From the NCBI GenBank assembly GCA_946040935.1, contig CAMGCN010000002.1, positions 1 to 14,875 of the forward strand: a DNA stretch of 14,875 nucleotides, read 5' to 3'. This document shows positions 1 to 5,469 of the stretch, one piece after another (within the stretch, counting starts at the first letter, position 1; each line of letters opens with the position of its first letter). The DNA comes from an uncultured Clostridia bacterium. Its GTDB lineage: Bacteria > Bacillota > Clostridia > Oscillospirales > CAG-272. The translations under genes were made by a program, and so were the position numbers. Below the pieces are notes generated by a model, which had not been told where the DNA came from, did no database searches, and saw only the letters and a program-made list of their open reading frames with translations.

Positions 1-43
1 TAGCGTAGCGTCTCGTGGGCTCGGAGATGTGTATAAGAGACAG
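1..43. other. Nextera transposase adapter (artefact)
   Basis: Bases 25-43 are the Nextera mosaic end AGATGTGTATAAGAGACAG and bases 10-24 are the Nextera read-2 extension GTCTCGTGGGCTCGG. Bases 2-9 (AGCGTAGC) are the reverse complement of an i7 index that I recall as N709, preceded by the last T of the P7 sequence. This is library sequence, not genome. Genomic sequence starts at about base 44. Confidence 0.98.
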
Positions 44-303
44 GTATAGCTGCCGTCATCCGAATACTCTCCCCCTCCGGCGCCGAGAACAGGTGTTTGC
101 GCGGGAAGCTCCGTGCCTGAGTCTTTTGCACTGTCTGAACCTTCTTCTGTATTTTCCGACAAGTCGGTTGCAAGCGTACCCTTTTCCGTTGAGTCCGACT
201 GTAACGTTGAGTCCGACTGTACGCCGTCATCCGCTTTTTTTCCGCATGAAGCTGAAAATACCACTAAAGCCGCCGCCATAAAAAAAAGCAATATCTTTTT
301 CAT
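44..303 (-). CDS. Lipoprotein N-terminus, truncated by the sequence end
   Basis: This frame runs from ATG at 303 without a stop into the adapter, so the first 86 residues are present and the 3' end is missing. It starts with two lysines and a hydrophobic stretch ending in Ser-Ala-Ser-Cys (Cys20), a plausible though non-canonical lipobox, since Leu is absent at -3. Cys20 would be lipidated by Lgt and the signal peptide cut by LspA. The mature part seen is a polar, acidic Ser/Thr/Asp/Glu-rich linker containing two tandem QSDST repeats, typical of the spacer between membrane anchor and folded domain. A GAGG ribosome binding site lies about 8 nt upstream. The start is 63 nt after the stop of the lipoprotein gene at 367-1098 and on the same strand, so it is probably the third lipoprotein of the operon. 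The function of the missing domain cannot be told. Confidence 0.75.
187..222 (-). repeat. 18-bp tandem duplication in lipoprotein linker
   Basis: Bases 187-204 and 205-222 are the same 18-mer (CGTTGAGTCCGACTGTAA) with one mismatch at the last base. The repeat is in frame and adds six residues (QSDST plus one) to the acidic linker of the truncated lipoprotein. In-frame linker repeats of this kind can vary in copy number by slippage. Confidence 0.85.
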
Positions 304-366
304 TCTTTTTTCCTCTTCAGAGTTACATGAGTTTTTTACGAGCCCGGTTTTTTCAAAAACCCTCAT

Positions 367-1098
367 TTACTGCGAATCGGTTTCTGATGTCGGCTCCTGC
401 ACTGAATCTTCCATGTCATTATATACTTCGGTGTCGTCACCCGTCGTTTCGATAACCGCCGAAACAGTCACTTTCATTTTTGATTCATCTCTCACGGTAT
501 ATTCCTGCGTATAACCGACAAGATTTTCGTCCTTTACCGTATATGAAAAGCTGATATTATCAAGGTCGCTTCCTATATAATCGCAGATTGCTTTAACGCT
601 CTCTTCGCACGGACTTTTAACAGTGTAGCAAAGCGCGCCGTCCGCCTCGCTCACATCGGCTTTTTTTATATCCTCTTCAGTCGGTATAATAATGTCTGTG
701 CGCCAAAAAATCCTGTCGGAGGAAACAATATAGTCGTCATATTCCTTTCCCGCCGTAAAAGAGTTGTTTATCGTCAGGACAGTGAGCGGCGGATAATAAG
801 AAGCATACGGCTCTCCTATTTTCTCTCCGTCAAGAAAAATCAATCCGCTCTGCTCATAATATCTCTCTCCCGAAAGGGTATCGCAGGCATATTTGGTATA
901 CTGTTTTTCAAAGTTGTATTCCTCTCCGTCCTGAACAAAGCTATTACCGACAGTATACTTTATGCTGAAATTTTCTTCGCTTGCAAAAGCGCTCGCCGCG
1001 CTTATAACCGGCGCCGCGTCGTTTTCTTTGCGGCAGGAAGGAAGAACAAGCATCCCTAACGCGAGAAGGGAGGTAAGAATAATTAAATATCTTTTCAA
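367..1098 (-). CDS. Lipoprotein of unknown function (second of tandem set)
   Basis: A 243-residue exported lipoprotein. The N-terminus has Lys-Arg, a hydrophobic core and a good lipobox, Leu-Pro-Ser-Cys at residues 19-22, so the mature protein should be anchored on the outer face of the membrane by Cys22. The rest is mostly predicted beta-strand with no catalytic motif I recognise. A stretch beginning PTEED (about residue 139), followed by VKAI and then a KDENLVGYTQEYT strand, parallels PTEEEF, IKAI and ENGELVGIIATFD in the gene upstream; the two look like diverged paralogues with a LolA-like or DUF6612-like layout (inference). The start is TTG at 1098, preceded by GAGGT 7 nt upstream. That TTG overlaps the TGA stop of the upstream gene (TTGA), which points to translational coupling. 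The C-terminal 20 residues are acidic and probably disordered. Confidence 0.85.
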   Translation of the reverse strand: MKRYLIILTSLLALGMLVLPSCRKENDAAPVISAASAFASEENFSIKYTVGNSFVQDGEEYNFEKQYTKYACDTLSGERYYEQSGLIFLDGEKIGEPYASYYPPLTVLTINNSFTAGKEYDDYIVSSDRIFWRTDIIIPTEEDIKKADVSEADGALCYTVKSPCEESVKAICDYIGSDLDNISFSYTVKDENLVGYTQEYTVRDESKMKVTVSAVIETTGDDTEVYNDMEDSVQEPTSETDSQ

Positions 1099-1937
1099 TT
1101 TATTACCTCAAAAAGAGATTTTTCCGGAAGCGTAAAGCTTTCCACGTCATCGTTTATTGCGTTAATCGTCCATGACTTGTCGTACTGAACATGGACAGAG
1201 TCGTAATCATCTGTCGAATAATCTATGTCAAACGTCGCGATAATCCCGACGAGCTCTCCGTTCTCTATTCCGAAGGTCACGGCAACATCGGTAAATTTCA
1301 CACTGCCCTTGTGAGCGCCCGCGTTCAGCTCATAAAAATCCGCGTCGCCCACAATAGCCTTTATCGAATTTTCATCCTTCAGAAAAAGGCTGACCGTCTT
1401 TGCGCCCGTATTTGAGATTTTCTCGCTTGCCGAAGCAAACTCCTCTTCTGTCGGCATGACAAACTCAAAGCCGTCAAAGCTGAAGATAAAATCCTCCTCT
1501 GTAATTTCACACGCTTCATACTGGTTTAGATCCAGCTCTTCTGTCGTGTCGGAATCATAGTAAATCTGATACTGAACTCCGTCCGCAAAGTAGTAATCGT
1601 AACTCATTGGATAAGGAAAAACCGACGACTGAAAACTGTACTTTCCGTAATACATGTTTTTCTCTTTGTCGTTGATTTTTCTGATTTTGAAGGATGAAGC
1701 GCTTCCGCCGGGGTTTTCCGTATCGCCGTCTGTGATTATAGTGACATACACATCATAGGAAATATCGTATGACGAAACATCCCACCACTTTTTTATGATG
1801 TTTATGTCCTCCGCAGATAGCTCAGTATCTTCGTATTTTATCTCTTCGCTCTCGTTTTCGTCATTTTTCCCTCCGCAGGAAAAAAGAGAGAGAGAAAGAG
1901 CAAGACACAAAAAGAGTGCAAGAATTTGCCTATTCAT
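1095..1937 (-). CDS. Lipoprotein of unknown function (first of tandem set)
   Basis: A 280-residue predicted lipoprotein. The signal peptide ends in Leu-Phe-Ser-Cys with Cys21 as the lipidated residue, followed by an acidic linker (residues 22-42). The mature part is rich in Tyr, Asp and alternating hydrophobic residues, as expected of a beta-rich extracytoplasmic domain; residues 160-260 resemble the product of the downstream gene. No enzyme signature is visible, so a binding or sensing role is only a guess. The start ATG at 1937 is forced, because an in-frame stop lies 9 nt upstream. The only strong Shine-Dalgarno (GGAGG) sits about 20 nt before the ATG, unusually far, with the AT-rich TTTATAATATAAA between. 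It lies 50 nt downstream of the peptidase gene and overlaps the next lipoprotein gene by 4 nt. Confidence 0.85.
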   Translation of the reverse strand: MNRQILALFLCLALSLSLFSCGGKNDENESEEIKYEDTELSAEDINIIKKWWDVSSYDISYDVYVTIITDGDTENPGGSASSFKIRKINDKEKNMYYGKYSFQSSVFPYPMSYDYYFADGVQYQIYYDSDTTEELDLNQYEACEITEEDFIFSFDGFEFVMPTEEEFASASEKISNTGAKTVSLFLKDENSIKAIVGDADFYELNAGAHKGSVKFTDVAVTFGIENGELVGIIATFDIDYSTDDYDSVHVQYDKSWTINAINDDVESFTLPEKSLFEVIN

Positions 1938-1987
1938 TTTATATTATAAAATGTTTTCCTCCATATATAATATACAATCTCATAGTA

Positions 1988-2551
1988 TCATACATCCTTG
2001 AAAATGTCAAGGTTAAAAGCGCCGCGGCCAAAGCTGTCCATCCTGTTTTTGTAAGCGGAAAGAACCTTTTCATCGTATGGCGTTTTCACGGGTTTTCTTG
2101 CAAAAGCTATCATTGCACATGAAACAGAAACGCCGAAGAAACGGGCCGCGTCGCGCGCGTTTTTCAAAGAGCCTCTCTCTTTCATGGCGTCAAGCACGCA
2201 CGGAGGCATCAGCAGAGCGGATGCAAAAAGATTTGCCTCCGCTTCTTCGGCCGCGCCGTCTTTCGTATGACAGAGCAGAATATGTCCCAGCTCGTGTGCC
2301 AGCGTATAATTCAGCCTCTTCACATTCCATGAAGGGCTGTATAAGATAATGTTTATTCCGCCGTATTTTACAGTACACCCCTCGTCGCGCGGAATCTTTG
2401 TGCCGCTCTTGCTCTCATATCCCGAAAACGTCTCGAAAATCACCTTTTCGGGCAATTTCAGTTCTTTCAGCCAGATTCCGTTTCCGTGGCATTCGTTTTC
2501 AGAAAGAAGATTGAGTGCCGCAAACACGGGTCTGTTAGCCTTTACTGCCAT
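1988..2551 (-). CDS. ImmA/IrrE-family (peptidase M78) metallopeptidase
   Basis: A 187-residue cytoplasmic protein with the ImmA/IrrE zinc-peptidase signature. The motif HELGH is at residues 86-90, where the two His bind zinc and Glu87 is the catalytic base. It is followed by EEAEANLFASALLMP (102-116), which supplies the third ligand, a Glu probably at 105. In the known family, ICEBs1 ImmA and Deinococcus IrrE cleave a partner XRE repressor to relieve repression. The partner here is almost certainly the XRE gene directly upstream, whose last 17 nt overlap this start. The ribosome binding site lies inside the repressor gene, so the two are made together. The length is normal for the single-domain form. 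What activates cleavage is not visible. Confidence 0.93.
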   Translation of the reverse strand: MAVKANRPVFAALNLLSENECHGNGIWLKELKLPEKVIFETFSGYESKSGTKIPRDEGCTVKYGGINIILYSPSWNVKRLNYTLAHELGHILLCHTKDGAAEEAEANLFASALLMPPCVLDAMKERGSLKNARDAARFFGVSVSCAMIAFARKPVKTPYDEKVLSAYKNRMDSFGRGAFNLDIFKDV

Positions 2552-2897
2552 CTTCCGAGCTTGCTCCGATCGCCTTCAAATACATATCAATTGTCGAGCC
2601 TATATACTCTGTTATCTCTTTTCTTTTTTCCTCGGGTATCCCCTCTGTTTTTCTGAACATTACCAAAAGCTCTCGTTCCGCGTCGTTTTCTGCTTCAAGG
2701 ATATGACCGTCCCTGCCGTACAGATTATCGACGCTGACTCCGAAAAACTCCGCGGCCTTCAGTACTATCTCGGAAGAAGGCAGAGTGCCTGTCTCATATT
2801 TTCCTATACTCGAACGGTCAACGCCCAAAGCCTCTGCCAGCTCCTTTTGGGTAAGCGACTTCTGCTTTCGCAACTGTTTTATTCTCTCACCTATCAT
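2535..2897 (-). CDS. XRE-family transcriptional repressor (ImmR-like)
   Basis: A 120-residue DNA-binding protein. Residues 4-58 form an HTH_3/Cro-C1 domain, with the helix-turn-helix around SLTQKELAEALGVDRSSIGK (14-33) followed by YETG. A hinge and a helical C-terminal part (about 68-115) are probably for dimerisation and for recognition by the peptidase. The ATG at 2897 follows GGAG by 7 nt. It is the first gene of a leftward operon with the ImmA-like peptidase and lipoproteins, and its promoter contains a perfect GTGAA-N5-TTCAC dyad within the spacer, so it probably represses itself. The divergent gene's promoter carries the same dyad. By analogy with ImmR of ICEBs1 it should hold the divergent gene off until cleaved. 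The repressor role is inferred from family and operator layout. Confidence 0.93.
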   Translation of the reverse strand: MIGERIKQLRKQKSLTQKELAEALGVDRSSIGKYETGTLPSSEIVLKAAEFFGVSVDNLYGRDGHILEAENDAERELLVMFRKTEGIPEEKRKEITEYIGSTIDMYLKAIGASSEDGSKG

Positions 2898-2962
2898 TTT
2901 CCATCTCCGTTTTAATAATTTTATTTTTTATATTTCTGTCTGCGCTGTATAACCCAAACTAT

Positions 2963-2991
2963 ATTATAGTGAATAAAATTCACTTTGTAAA
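2963..2991 (-). promoter_or_regulatory. Promoter of the XRE-ImmA-lipoprotein operon
   Basis: On the minus strand, -35 TTTACA (2991-2986), a 17-nt spacer and -10 TATAAT (2968-2963) give a near-consensus sigma-A promoter. Transcription would start near 2956, leaving a leader of about 58 nt before the XRE start at 2897. The spacer is occupied by operator O1. Confidence 0.85.
2969..2983. promoter_or_regulatory. Operator O1, GTGAA-N5-TTCAC
   Basis: A perfect 5+5 dyad (GTGAATAAAATTCAC), extendable to AGTGAA/TTCACT at 2968-2984. It lies exactly between the -35 and -10 of the repressor's own promoter, where a bound dimer would exclude RNA polymerase. The same dyad recurs at 3073-3087. Assignment to the XRE protein is inferred from position. 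Confidence 0.8.
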
Positions 2992-3020
2992 GCGTTTTCG
3001 ACAAAAAAAGTCATAAAAAC

Positions 3021-3035
3021 TCGAAATTAGTTCAC
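3021..3035. promoter_or_regulatory. Operator O3, degenerate copy upstream of divergent -35
   Basis: TCGAA-ATTAG-TTCAC matches the dyad consensus at 8 of 10 positions: one perfect half-site and one with two mismatches. It ends 8 bp before the -35 of the rightward promoter. Its centre (3028) is 52 bp from the centre of O1 (2976) and 52 bp from that of O2 (3080), close to five helical turns each way. Confidence 0.5.
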
Positions 3036-3043
3036 TTTCGCTC

Positions 3044-3072
3044 TTGACATATATTTTCCGCGGTGTTACAAT
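3044..3072 (+). promoter_or_regulatory. Promoter of the divergent 181-residue gene
   Basis: A consensus -35 TTGACA (3044-3049), a 17-nt spacer and -10 TACAAT (3067-3072). Transcription would start near 3079, inside operator O2, giving a leader of about 60 nt. Such a strong promoter behind an operator suggests a gene kept off by default and expressed strongly on derepression. Confidence 0.85.
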
Positions 3073-3087
3073 GTGAACAGATTTCAC
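3073..3087. promoter_or_regulatory. Operator O2, GTGAA-N5-TTCAC over the start site
   Basis: A perfect 5+5 dyad (GTGAACAGATTTCAC) beginning at the base after the -10 box and covering the expected start site of the rightward promoter. A further GTGAA half-site at 3105-3109 and an ATTCGA-N11-TCGAAT dyad at 3099-3121 lie just downstream and may extend the operator. Confidence 0.8.
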
Positions 3088-3139
3088 CGAAAGCCCCGAT
3101 TCGAGTGAATGTAAATCGAATAAAAGAAAGGACAAAAAA

Positions 3140-3685
3140 ATGAATAAAGAAGAGACAAGAATGCAAAGAAAATTTTGCGGAGCAATACTCGCGGGCAAGG
3201 ACAAACAGCCTTATAAAAAATACGTAAGCATTGCCGAAAGCGAAATATGTAAAAACATAACCGATATCCGCATGAAGGAAACGATAATCAAAGCAATAGA
3301 AAAAAACTTGATGAACTATAAGGCTTATCCTTTTGAAATGCTTCGCAGAAAATACAATCTTCCTATGTCGGCAACCGATTTTTCCAAAGAAAAGAAAATA
3401 TTTTGCGACACTCTGTGCAAAGTGAGCGGCATAGGCAGTGATAATAAAGAAGATGCCCGCGGCGTATGGACAAAAGAAGACGTTCTTAACATGCTGTATT
3501 CCATTGCCGACGAGGCAAACGATTATATTGTAAAAGAGGACGGTGCGTTCAACCACCAGGTAGCAGGCGTCGCACTCAAAGCGATAGATCAGGCGGTAAA
3601 GCTATGCGGTATGTGTACAAAAGAGGAAGCGCCGCAGAGCGCATACATAGAACTCGACGAGAGCGCAGACGAGCTGGGCGCATAG
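3140..3685 (+). CDS. Unknown 181-residue protein under divergent repressor control
   Basis: I do not recognise this protein. It is soluble, with no signal peptide or membrane segment, and looks largely helical. Residues 1-90 are Lys-rich with a YPFEMLRRKYNLPMS segment and two Cys (C84, C88); residues 105-155 hold amphipathic helices (WTKEDVLNMLYSIADEAND and a VALKAIDQAVKLCGM segment) that loosely recall the C-terminal part of phage terminase small subunits; the end is acidic. The ATG at 3140 follows AAAGGA by 7 nt. It stands alone between a TTGACA-17-TACAAT promoter with an operator over the start site and a terminator at 3749. Its position relative to the XRE/ImmA pair is where Cro, Xis or an effector gene would sit. 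A DNA-binding or phage-derived role is possible but unproven. Confidence 0.8.
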   Translation: MNKEETRMQRKFCGAILAGKDKQPYKKYVSIAESEICKNITDIRMKETIIKAIEKNLMNYKAYPFEMLRRKYNLPMSATDFSKEKKIFCDTLCKVSGIGSDNKEDARGVWTKEDVLNMLYSIADEANDYIVKEDGAFNHQVAGVALKAIDQAVKLCGMCTKEEAPQSAYIELDESADELGA

Positions 3686-3748
3686 GATCTTGTTTCTCTT
3701 TCAGATACCGCATACACGACCGCCGAACGCACACCTTAACAGTACTCT

Positions 3749-3784
3749 AAAATAATCCTCTCAAAATGAGAGGATTATTTTTCT
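3749..3784. terminator. Bidirectional intrinsic terminator
   Basis: A perfect 14-bp stem (3749-3762 with 3768-3781, core AATAATCCTCTC) with loop AAAAT. A T run lies on the plus side and a matching A run on the other, so it can stop both the rightward 181-residue gene and the leftward membrane-protein gene. The TAA of the latter lies inside the stem. Confidence 0.88.
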
Positions 3785-5079
3785 AAATTTACCGACAGAC
3801 GCGGTAGGATATATTTTTTTGCCACATCATATGAACAGCTGTATACAGTTCCGTCATTAAACGAAATATTATACTTTTTCCCCGTATCCTGCGCCGAAAC
3901 AACATCGGAAAAGCTTTTGCTTTCGCTTGAAAAAAGACTTTTATTATCACATATACCGCTTGGATAAACCGCTATTCCCCATTTCACAGAGATAATGACG
4001 GCTATGAGAGAAAGCGCGACCGTAAAATTCAGAAACATCATACCGGCGCGGTAGTCTTCCTCGGTTTTCATATATGCCGCCGTCTGCCGATAGCGTTTCT
4101 TTTTACTTTCTGACATAAACACGCCGTAAACCATGTCCGATAAATACAGATCGGTAATAAAAGCGCATACCGCCGGTGCGGCGATCATCGCCCCGCTCAA
4201 AAAAGACGTACAAAAAAGAGCGGAGGAATACATGACGTAATACGCGGCAAAAGAAAACGCCGAATATCCGATGACAAGCGGCAAAAAGAGAATCGCAAAA
4301 GCCTTAAAATATGCCGGTCTGCGCATACTCGAAAAAGCATTTTTCCAAAGAATAAAAGTATTGCATTCTTCGCTCACCGCCACGTTATCGGCGCCCGAGC
4401 CGAGCGCCTTTATATACCTTAAAAGTCTTATTTCATAGTCGCTCTTGCTCTCGTATTTTGAAAAAGCTTTAGCCGACGCCGAATAATTTCCCAAAATGTA
4501 GTCACGGTACCAGCGCGCGCAAAAACGCGCGATATACCAATCACGGTAACAGCCCTTTTGCCAAATGAAAAGAGGATCGAAAATATCCTGCCCGTCGGTA
4601 AAAATATCCGCTCTGAAGTATCTTCTCATCTCTTTCTTTTTACGGGAGGCGGCACGGCAGGTCAGTTTTTTATCCTCGCCTATGGCGCAAAGCTGAACAC
4701 GATAAGTATCAAGCGCCGAGAAAAGAGCTCTTACGCATGCCGACATTCTCTCTTTACTCTCGATATACGGAAAAATGTAGCACTTAAAGTCATTTTCATC
4801 GAGCATATATAAAAGGTCGTAAAGTGAAAAGTCAACCTCCGGACATCCGGGAAAGGAAATTCTCATTTCGATAACGCTCTTCGCGCCGCCAACACTCACA
4901 TTATAGATCAAGCGTGCAACAAAGGCACTGTAAGAATACTCAGCAACAGCGCCCTCGACCGACGACCTTTTTTTTGACAAAATCGTCTCGCAGGCATAGG
5001 AAAGCGCGCCGCTCTTTTCAGAGTAGGCGTCACATTCGCAAATAAAGCTGTCACATATTGCGTTTCCCGTGGATTTCAT
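3775..5079 (-). CDS. Unknown membrane protein, 434 residues
   Basis: No family is recognised. The N-terminal 250 residues are soluble and mixed helix/strand, with many Cys and aromatic residues and a basic patch (RKKKEMRRYFR, about 146-156). Three hydrophobic segments follow, at about 258-281, 285-310 and 346-373. A basic loop (SESKKKRYRQ, about 323-332) lies between the second and third, and a C-terminal tail of about 60 residues contains a YNISFNDGTVYSCSYD stretch. The start is placed at ATG 5079, with AAAGG 9 nt upstream, not at the longer ATG 5124, because that codon lies in the spacer of the only good promoter and would not be transcribed. Monocistronic: own promoter, and terminator at its stop. 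Function unknown. Confidence 0.82.
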   Translation of the reverse strand: MKSTGNAICDSFICECDAYSEKSGALSYACETILSKKRSSVEGAVAEYSYSAFVARLIYNVSVGGAKSVIEMRISFPGCPEVDFSLYDLLYMLDENDFKCYIFPYIESKERMSACVRALFSALDTYRVQLCAIGEDKKLTCRAASRKKKEMRRYFRADIFTDGQDIFDPLFIWQKGCYRDWYIARFCARWYRDYILGNYSASAKAFSKYESKSDYEIRLLRYIKALGSGADNVAVSEECNTFILWKNAFSSMRRPAYFKAFAILFLPLVIGYSAFSFAAYYVMYSSALFCTSFLSGAMIAAPAVCAFITDLYLSDMVYGVFMSESKKKRYRQTAAYMKTEEDYRAGMMFLNFTVALSLIAVIISVKWGIAVYPSGICDNKSLFSSESKSFSDVVSAQDTGKKYNISFNDGTVYSCSYDVAKKYILPRLSVNLEK

Positions 5080-5114
5080 AGCATTAACCTTTCTCAAACG
5101 CTTCCGGAATATAT

Positions 5115-5144
5115 AATATACCATATTTCAGACCGTTATGTCAA
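5115..5144 (-). promoter_or_regulatory. Promoter of the membrane-protein gene
   Basis: On the minus strand, -35 TTGACA (5144-5139), an 18-nt spacer and -10 TATATT (5120-5115). The expected start near 5108 gives a leader of about 29 nt before the ATG at 5079, and rules out the longer reading frame that begins at 5124. Confidence 0.75.
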
Positions 5145-5160
5145 GAATTCGATTTTTTCC

Positions 5161-5189
5161 TTGACACATGCCGTTTTGTATGATATATT
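5161..5189 (+). promoter_or_regulatory. Promoter of tRNA-Thr
   Basis: A consensus -35 TTGACA (5161-5166), a 17-nt spacer and -10 TATATT (5184-5189). The expected start near 5196 is about 9 nt before the mature tRNA. Its -35 lies 16 bp from the -35 of the opposing promoter (5139-5144), so the two are back to back. Confidence 0.85.
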
Positions 5190-5204
5190 ATTAGGGTACT
5201 TAAT

Positions 5205-5280
5205 GCTGGTGTAGCACAGTCGGTAGTGCAGCTGATTCGTAATCAGCAGGTCGTCCGTTCAAGTCGGATCACCAGCTCCA
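5205..5280 (+). tRNA. tRNA-Thr (anticodon CGU)
   Basis: A full 76-nt cloverleaf. Acceptor arms GCTGGTG (5205-5211) and CACCAGC (5270-5276) pair over 7 bp. The D stem is GCAC/GTGC. The anticodon arm GCTGA-TTCGTAA-TCAGC places CGT at positions 34-36, which reads ACG (Thr). The T arm is GTCCG-TTCAAGT-CGGAT. The discriminator is U73, as I recall for Gram-positive tRNA-Thr, and the CCA end is encoded. It is a single-gene unit with its own promoter and an immediately adjacent terminator. Confidence 0.97.
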
Positions 5281-5323
5281 TGCCGTCGCAAACTTTATAC
5301 TGTTTGCGACGGCATTTCTTTTT
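5281..5323 (+). terminator. Intrinsic terminator of tRNA-Thr
   Basis: A perfect 13-bp stem (TGCCGTCGCAAAC, 5281-5293, with 5302-5314), an 8-nt loop and then TTTCTTTTT. It begins at the base after the tRNA CCA. Confidence 0.95.
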
Positions 5324-5385
5324 GAATACATTTTTTCTCCGGCATACGCTCCTGACATGCGGGAGTTTATCCGATTACTTTTGCC

Positions 5386-5423
5386 AAAAGACCGTTTTCC
5401 GTATATGCGGAAAACGGTCTTTT
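5386..5423 (-). terminator. Intrinsic terminator of the SLH-phosphoesterase gene
   Basis: A perfect 16-bp stem (5386-5401 with 5408-5423, core GACCGTTTTCCG) and loop TATATG. It lies 46 bp beyond the stop of the leftward 1587-residue gene and has T runs on both sides of the stem, so it can work in either direction. Confidence 0.88.
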
Positions 5424-5469
5424 CATAGTATAAGTGAATGTGAGAAGCCACAGACTTGTGCTACTCCCG

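Noticed and set aside
15..281. Rightward reading frame of 88 codons at the left end
   Set aside because: Its N-terminus (MCIRDR region) is translated Nextera adapter and the rest is antisense to the truncated lipoprotein gene.
2349..2915. 188-codon rightward frame opposite XRE/ImmA
   Set aside because: Antisense shadow of two well-recognised genes; no ribosome binding site and biased composition.
3032..3556. 174-codon leftward frame opposite the 181-residue gene
   Set aside because: It would run through the strong rightward promoter and operators, has no ribosome binding site, and its Phe/Tyr/His-rich product is typical of a shadow.
5205..5280. tRNA-Thr as an attachment site of an integrated element carrying XRE/ImmA
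   Set aside because: No second copy of the tRNA 3' end was seen in the window, no integrase gene is present, and terminators separate the regions.
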